Shown here in pieces: positions 57,133 to 64,000 of a stretch of DNA of 64,000 nucleotides. The stretch lies in NCBI RefSeq assembly GCF_000346465.2, contig NC_034011.1:11527195-11591194 (forward strand), given 5' to 3'. Under the pieces are notes generated by a model. It did no database searches, was not told the DNA's origin, and was given only the letters and a program-made list of their open reading frames with translations. The translations under genes were made by a program, and so were the position numbers. The stretch is from Prunus persica (lineage: Eukaryota > Streptophyta > Magnoliopsida > Rosales > Rosaceae). Numbering within the stretch: position 1 is the stretch's first letter; the number at the start of each line of letters is the position of its first letter.

Positions 57133-57470
57133 TGATAAGTTGCATGATTAAAACATTTGCTAGGGAAACTCAATGGGAGAAAGCCATAGTGAAGGGAAAA
57201 TACTACAACCTTGGACTGGATCATTGACATCATATTGGGTGCGCTTATTGTTGTCTCGTTCACAGGAAAACTACATGGGATAAAAGCCTGGTCAGAGGAA
57301 AAAAAATAAAAATATATACAGTGCACATATATGTTTGATACGTACTTTGGGTTGATTGATATCTCTTCCTCCCTAAAGCTCATGTGTATATAGAAGAAAT
57401 CTAAAAATTATAGATTATCTTGCAATAAGGTTTGTTTGGCTTCGGACTTTTGACTTTCTAAAGCTCATGT

Positions 57471-57617
57471 GTATAGAAGAAATTTGCTACCCTCCTTGAT
57501 GAAACCTTCTTTGATTTGGGATATACAATTATCATTTTATACATGATTGTTGGAGTATTGGTTGTTAAAAACAGATCATAAGTGCTTGAGGTATAGAAGA
57601 AATTTGCTACCCTCCTT
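57471..57617. repeat. 27-bp direct repeat 120 bp apart, ending at the Harbinger insertion
   Basis: GTATAGAAGAAATTTGCTAC then CCTCCTT at 57471-57497 and 57591-57617. The second copy runs into the TSD. It appears to be an older tandem duplication into which the element inserted. Confidence 0.8.
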
Positions 57618-58224
57618 AGAGCAAGCCCAGCGCAGGACCCAATCCGGGGGAAAGGGCCCCTAGGCGAGCCCGAAGGCCGCAGCCAAAGCAGCCTGGGCAA
57701 GTTGTGGGTCCCACGAGCCCGGGCAGGCCCAAGGGCAAAAATCGACTGGGCTCGAGCCCGAGTTAGGTGACGCCAGCGCTGACGTCACCACACGCAGGCT
57801 CCAATGGTAACCTGCCACGTGTCAACACCGGGTGGCTCCGATTGGTTTTTTTCCAGAAATCCTACGGTTCTCATTTTTTTGGCCAAAAAAATTTCCTAAA
57901 AAATCCTAAAAAATTCTAGAATTTTTTTTTAAAAAAAAACCAAAAAAGTATGTATTTTTTCCCTATAAATACCTAACCATTTTATCTACTTTCAACACCA
58001 AATCTTCATACAATTTCTTCTCCATACAATATTTTCTACTCTCCACTCACATTATTCATTTTCCACACCAATTCTCCATACAAACTCATCTCCTTCCAAT
58101 ATTTTTACTCTGTACTCATATTTTCCACTTTCCACACCAATTCCATACAAACTCTTCTCCTTCCAATATTTTTTACTATCCACTCACATTTTTGTACTAC
58201 TTTCCATTTGTAGAAAATAAACAA

Positions 58225-59398
58225 ATGGCATCTTCTATCGAAATCGGAGGCTCGTGGTCAACCCAGGAAGATATTGCGTTGTGCGAGTCTTGGGTGAACG
58301 TTAGTCATGACCCTATCACGGGCAATGAGATGAAGTTCCATCATATGTGGAGCAAAATTCATGGAGAATTTTGTCAAAGATCGGGTTCCATTCGGACCGA
58401 AATGGCTTTGTCTAATAGATGGAAACTTCTAAACAAAGAGTTAGGAAAATGGAGAAATGCCTTGACAAAAGCAAGGGAGAACATTCGGAGCGGTCAAAAT
58501 CTTTCCGATGAGGTAAAATATTTTTAATTGCCATTTTAATCAATTTAATGTAACTTTTTTTTTATTGCATATTCTATTTCTTTTTGTTGCACAATGTTTA
58601 TTTTATTTTTGCATTTCCTAATTGGCTTTATTTATTTACATAATCAATTTTATTCTTGCATTTCAAAATAGTTTATAATTTCATGCATAATCTTTATTTT
58701 TGTTTTTGCATTTTCAATTTGTCTATATTTATTTACATAATCAATTTTATTCTTGCATTTCAAAATAGTTTATAATTTCTTGCATTGTATATTTTTTTAA
58801 TGCACGTCCAATTATTTATTTTGAATAGATCATACAAGCACAAATGTGGTTCGGTGCCACGGGGCAAGGGAAAAAAAGTTTTGTGCATTTCGAATGTTGG
58901 GAAATTGTCAAGGATTGTTCCAGATTCAAAATTATTCCTACCGCACCCCCGGTTGTGTTGCATGAGACGCCGCTCCACGAATCGCCATCAACCGATTCGC
59001 CATTGGACTCCCCAATGGAAACGGAGTCACCACTCCCACGTCCGCCGAGACCTATTGGGAGAAAGGCGGCAAAGGCCAAGAGAGGGGCCACTTCGAACAT
59101 TGATTGTGTTCAAATATTCGAGCAAATAGCTAAGAACAACTCTCTAAGATATGAGAGAGACTTGAAGAGAGATGAAGCGGACAAGACACTATTGGAAGCC
59201 TTTGCAATTGAAAAGCAACATGCAAAAGAAAAAGACGACGATGAGAGAGAGATGAAAATCATGGCCATGGATACGAGCCATATGTCTCCTGAAACAAAGG
59301 CCTATTGGAAGCATAAACGAAGGGATGTGATGAGAAGAAAACTTTTCCATGACGACGGACCTAGCAATACGGATTGGCTAAATGATGAAAACCATTAG
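58225..59398 (+). CDS. PIF/Harbinger ORF1, Myb/SANT-like protein
   Basis: Two exons (58225-58512, 58829-59398) with a GT-AG intron, 285 residues, phase kept. The N-terminus has a trihelix/SANT-like DNA-binding domain (GGSWSTQEDIALCESWVNVS, then SNRWKLLNKELGKW). After the intron come QMWFGATGQGKKSFVHFECW, a Pro-rich stretch, RPIGRKAAKAKRG and a charged helical C-terminus typical of NAM-associated/ORF1 proteins. In this superfamily ORF1 is needed alongside the transposase for movement. The start codon ACAAATGG is the first in-frame ATG. No lesion is visible. Confidence 0.87.
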
Positions 59399-59717
59399 AT
59401 TGTATTGTTGTATTTTTTTATAATTGTTGTATTTTTTTTAAATTGTTGTATTATCCTTTAATTTGTTGTATTGTTTCTTTTTTATTCAATCAAAAAAGCA
59501 TTCTATAATTGGACTATTTATTAAAAACATTTGAGCATTCATCACAAAGATTAATTAAAAACAAACCTTCATTTATTGCAAATAACACACAAAACAAACC
59601 ATACATAAAAGCATAATAATAAAAAAGACCTCGCAATAATTCCACAAAACACCACACACAAAAACAAAGCATAATTAAAAAACAAAGCATATTCCAAACA
59701 AAGCACGAATCTAGCCT

Positions 59718-61079
59718 TCATTCATTGTGATTGCCTTTCATCTGCCACAAGTGCTCGATCAAGTCAACTTGACGTCTTTCGTGAACATATGAAGATTGCA
59801 TTTCTTGATAACGATCAATCATGGGGTTGTTGAATCGACCATCCCGAAGTAACGGTTCGGGCTCCATTGGTAGTCCATTTGGTCCCATCGGCCTTTCATA
59901 TATTCTTGTCAACGCCGTGTTCATAGGATCGGGTTCAAACACCTCTGGAGCATCGTAGTCATACTCATCCTCCACAATCATGTTGTGGAGGATGATGCAA
60001 GTCATCATAATACTCCGCAGCACCTCCTCATCTAGCATCCGAGCAGCACCCCTAATAATTGCCCAACGAGCTTGCAAGATACCGAAACACCTTTTCACGT
60101 CTTTCCTGTAGCCTTCTTGAAAGGCAGCAAAGCTTCTTTCCTTCTCAGATCGGGGATTCGGAATTGTTTTCACGAATGTCGTCCACCTAGGATAAATTCC
60201 GTCGGCAAGGTAGTACGCACCAGAGTATACGGTATTGTTGATTTGGTATGTGACCTGAGGGAAATGACCTCGCAATACCTCGTCGAACACCGGGGATTGA
60301 CCAAGGACATTGAGGTCATTCTGAGATCCGGCAACCCCGAAAAAGGCATGCCAAACCCAAGTGTCGAATGAAGCTACGGCCTCCAAAATGATACTTTTTT
60401 GGCCCTTCCGATTCTCATACTCTCCTTGCCACGCAGTAGGACAATTCTTCCACTGCCAATGCATGCAATCGATGCTTCCGATCATCCTTGGGAAACCTCG
60501 AGCCTCGCCTTTTTGTAGAAGCCTTTGCAGGTCCCTCGGAGTGGGTTTGCGAAGGTACTCCCTCGTGTACAAATTTTCCACTGCATCACAGAATCTCACC
60601 AAGCACTCTAGGATAGTAGATTTTTCCATCCTTGCAATCTCATCTACCTGCTCTGCAGATGCCCCATAAGCAAGCATCCGCAAAGTAGCTGTAAGTTTTT
60701 GCTCCAGGATAAGACCCAAAACTCCAACAGCATCATGCTTTTGAATGAAGTATGTGTCGTAATTACAAATATCATGCATGATTTTTTGGAACAAATGTGG
60801 CTGCATTCTATATCTCTCTCGAAACTTAGAAACTGGATATAACGAATTTGGGATAAAGTAATCCTCCAAGAGATTCTTACCCCGAGACTCTCTGCGTCTG
60901 TCCACATTCGGGGCACGACGACGATGGTGTTGGCTTGATTGATTCATCATACACACCGCCGCTGCTACAAGCATTTCCTCCTCTTCTTCATCGGCGTCCC
61001 GATCTTCTTCCTCACGTCTACGCTGGATTTCTTCACATTCTTTCTGTTGCCTCTCCAACACCCTCCTGAAGTTTGACAT
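59718..61079 (-). CDS. PIF/Harbinger DDE transposase
   Basis: Single open frame of 453 residues. The charged N-terminus (RRREEEDRDADEEEE) is followed by a helix-turn-helix-like region (ASAEQVDEIARMEKST) and a DDE_Tnp_4 core with catalytic residues in MIGSIDCMHW (first Asp), YYLADGIYP (second Asp) and FAAFQEGYRKDVKRCFG (Glu region), then ILHNMIVEDE. Length and motif order match plant Harbinger transposases. It lies convergent to ORF1 in the same element. No stop or frameshift, so it may still be functional. Confidence 0.92.
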   Translation of the reverse strand: MSNFRRVLERQQKECEEIQRRREEEDRDADEEEEEMLVAAAVCMMNQSSQHHRRRAPNVDRRRESRGKNLLEDYFIPNSLYPVSKFRERYRMQPHLFQKIMHDICNYDTYFIQKHDAVGVLGLILEQKLTATLRMLAYGASAEQVDEIARMEKSTILECLVRFCDAVENLYTREYLRKPTPRDLQRLLQKGEARGFPRMIGSIDCMHWQWKNCPTAWQGEYENRKGQKSIILEAVASFDTWVWHAFFGVAGSQNDLNVLGQSPVFDEVLRGHFPQVTYQINNTVYSGAYYLADGIYPRWTTFVKTIPNPRSEKERSFAAFQEGYRKDVKRCFGILQARWAIIRGAARMLDEEVLRSIMMTCIILHNMIVEDEYDYDAPEVFEPDPMNTALTRIYERPMGPNGLPMEPEPLLRDGRFNNPMIDRYQEMQSSYVHERRQVDLIEHLWQMKGNHNE

Positions 61080-61839
61080 TGAGAGTATAATGTGTTTTGT
61101 AAAATCTGAGAAATGAAGGAATATATAAGAGATGGTGTGAGATGAGTGGTGTTGATGGTGTAGTTTTATAGAGGGATTCAGAAGATAGAGATGACACGTG
61201 ACACAATTTTAGAGGGTGAAAATCTTATCTGAAATCTGAGATCACTATTTGTAAAAAAATATCTGAAAATCTTATCAGACATGGGACACGTGGCACAATT
61301 TTAGAGGGTGAAAATCTTATCTGAAATATGAGATTATAATTTTTTAAAAATATCTGAAAATCTTATTTGACATGGGACACATGGCACAATTTTAGAGGGT
61401 GAAAATTTTATCGGAAATCTGAGATTATAATTTTTATTAATGAATATCCGAAAATTTTATCTGGAATAAAACACGTGGCAACCGAGATTCTCATCCGAAA
61501 ATCTTATCCGAAAATTTAATTACAAAAGATTATCAAAATTAATGATTTAAAGTATAAAAAAATAAAAAATAAAGTACAATGAATAGTAATTGCCCTAGAC
61601 TTTACCCTCATGGGTGGAACCACAAATGGAAAGGCTGACACTATTCACGTAAATAGTGGCAGCCCTTGTTTGCCCTTGCCTTAGACTTTGCCCTCATGGG
61701 TGGAGTTGCTCTTATGAAAACAGATCACAAGGCATAAAGTGAAGCGTTTTATACACTGTCAAGTACGGCGTAAGCCTCACCACGTTGAGGTGTAAGAATT
61801 CTGTTCTGTCTTGATGACCTTGACTGCGCCTCGCTACGC

Positions 61840-61965
61840 CTTTTCGGTGAAATGTTCCGTGTGGCATGTGGAAGCCGCCTCGTCGCAGAAAGGCGTACAT
61901 TTTTCGGTGAAATTCTCTGGTGGCATGTGTAAGCCACCCTCCCAGAAAGGCTCGCCTCATGAGCG
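61840..61965. repeat. Two-copy tandem repeat of about 62 bp
   Basis: TTTTCGGTGAAATGTTCCGT then GTGGCATGTGGAAGCC is repeated as TTTTCGGTGAAATTCTCTGG then TGGCATGTGTAAGCC. Both open toward AGAAAGGC. No gene recognised. Confidence 0.7.
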
Positions 61966-62989
61966 CTGTACACTGGTTGGAGTTTTTTGGCGCTTGAGAG
62001 GGCAGATATGCTAGTTTGGCTGGCTTGTTCAACAATATACAAATTTTAAAACTATCTGTGGATCTCCAATTCAGTTTTCATTTTACAAATGTACAAATCT
62101 AGAACCAATCGACAAGCTAAAGCTGAAGTTACAAAACACGATAACAAAAAAATCACCATCCTGCGACCAACTAGTTCTTAATCCACTCGTATTTCTTCTT
62201 TGAATCTACGTTAAGTTTCAAGTTGAAATCCATCCCATATTGATTAAAGAAAAACCCCCCATCTTTGCATAACACTTCATGCCCATCCATCTACCTCCGA
62301 CAGACTGGCACACAATCTCAAAGAACAGAGTCACGACTAGGGTGTAATTACTTTGTTGTACATTACTTGGAAAATAATTTATATTACCTACACTTCAGAT
62401 AGAAAAAACACCACTACAAGTTCTCATTCAAATATCATGTCGTCACTCAATTCCTTATGTGTTGGGAGATTTAGCATGATCACAGCTTTTGCATGAACCT
62501 TAGCTTAATCACTTGTTAACTCCACTCGTACATGAATCTCCTTGGGACAAATTTTGTTGTTTTGGACCGAATATTGGTTTGGTGCACAATATGAGTATTA
62601 ACACCCGTAACGATAAAAGTATTTGTATCATCTCAACTCGATCGCTATCTAATGTGCCATTTGTCTAACAGAGAATGATCTCGATTAAAGAAATGATACA
62701 TTAGATGGTCAGCAGAAATAGTACAAAATAGCAACATTCAGTCCGTAGGTTTGCATATTTAACACATCACTACAATATAACAAACTTTCCTTAACAAATT
62801 CATAAGCACCAAAGACGTGAACAAAACAATGCTTCTAAACTAACTTGAGTAGTAGTAGTATAAACAAGGCCGGAACTAAAATACCTAGAAAATGCAAACT
62901 TGAAATCCAGATTGCACTTGAGAATATCTACAAGCAAACATCTTAGGTATAAGATAGTCCCATTCTTCACCAGCATTCCAAAGGGAGCC
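61966..62989. other. Region upstream of the cysteine protease gene
   Basis: No gene, repeat border or clear TATA box recognised. It presumably includes the protease promoter and leader. Confidence 0.45.

Positions 62990-64000
<1,011 letters not shown>

Larger units (their letters stand above)
57619..61711. mobile_element. PIF/Harbinger transposon with both genes
   Basis: Ends GAGCAAGCCCAGC (57619) and, inverted, GAGCAACTCCACC (ending 61711) with the family's 3-bp TSD TTA at 57616-57618 and 61712-61714. The 4.1 kb contain the two expected genes: a Myb/SANT-like ORF1 on plus and a DDE transposase on minus, convergent and 320 bp apart. Both frames are open. A second partial terminus-like repeat (CCCTCATGGGTGGA) lies at about 61608 as well as at 61690. 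A candidate autonomous element. Confidence 0.9.

Overview
This window is nuclear DNA from a flowering plant. The evidence is spliceosomal GT-AG introns, plant-type CACTA, PIF/Harbinger and hAT transposons, a Cassandra retroelement with 5S-rRNA-like LTRs, a plant bZIP factor and a papain-type protease. The repeat content would fit a Rosaceae genome such as Prunus, but that is a guess. Two N runs (16592-16691, 18579-18698) show it is a gapped assembly.

Only two ordinary host genes are convincing. One is a four-exon bZIP factor of the bZIP34/bZIP61 type (35237-37539, minus). The other is the 5' part of a papain-like cysteine protease running off the right edge (62990-64000, plus). Nearly everything else is nested mobile DNA, much of it delimited by exact target-site duplications (TSDs).

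Region by region: 1-4.7 kb holds a decayed Ty3/gypsy gag-pol with a Cassandra element inserted in gag, then part of a dispersed LTR-like repeat. 5.16-24.49 kb is a fold-back CACTA structure: two nearly identical 8.5 kb arms in inverted orientation around a 2.3 kb spacer. The right side carries a Transposase_24-Ulp1 fusion gene and a TNPD gene. The left arm repeats TNPD (intact reading frame) and the 3' half of the fusion gene. 24.87-33.59 kb is one Ty1/copia element broken up by a 2.1 kb hAT and a 1.5 kb LTR-like insert. 33.6-40.2 kb is the bZIP gene with SINE-like relics and microsatellites. 40.18-42.68 kb is a non-coding LTR element with a truncated Cassandra inside. 42.70-54.79 kb is a second, decayed CACTA, itself split by a non-coding CACTA (44.72-50.72 kb) that carries a piece of a plastid sugar-phosphate translocator gene. 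55.1-57.1 kb has a 5'-truncated LINE and a small hAT. 57.62-61.71 kb is a PIF/Harbinger element with both genes open. The protease gene follows.

The most unusual object is the fold-back CACTA. It could be transcribed into a very long hairpin covering its own transposase gene. Its CGTCG-type motifs are not confined to the ends but fill the introns as well.
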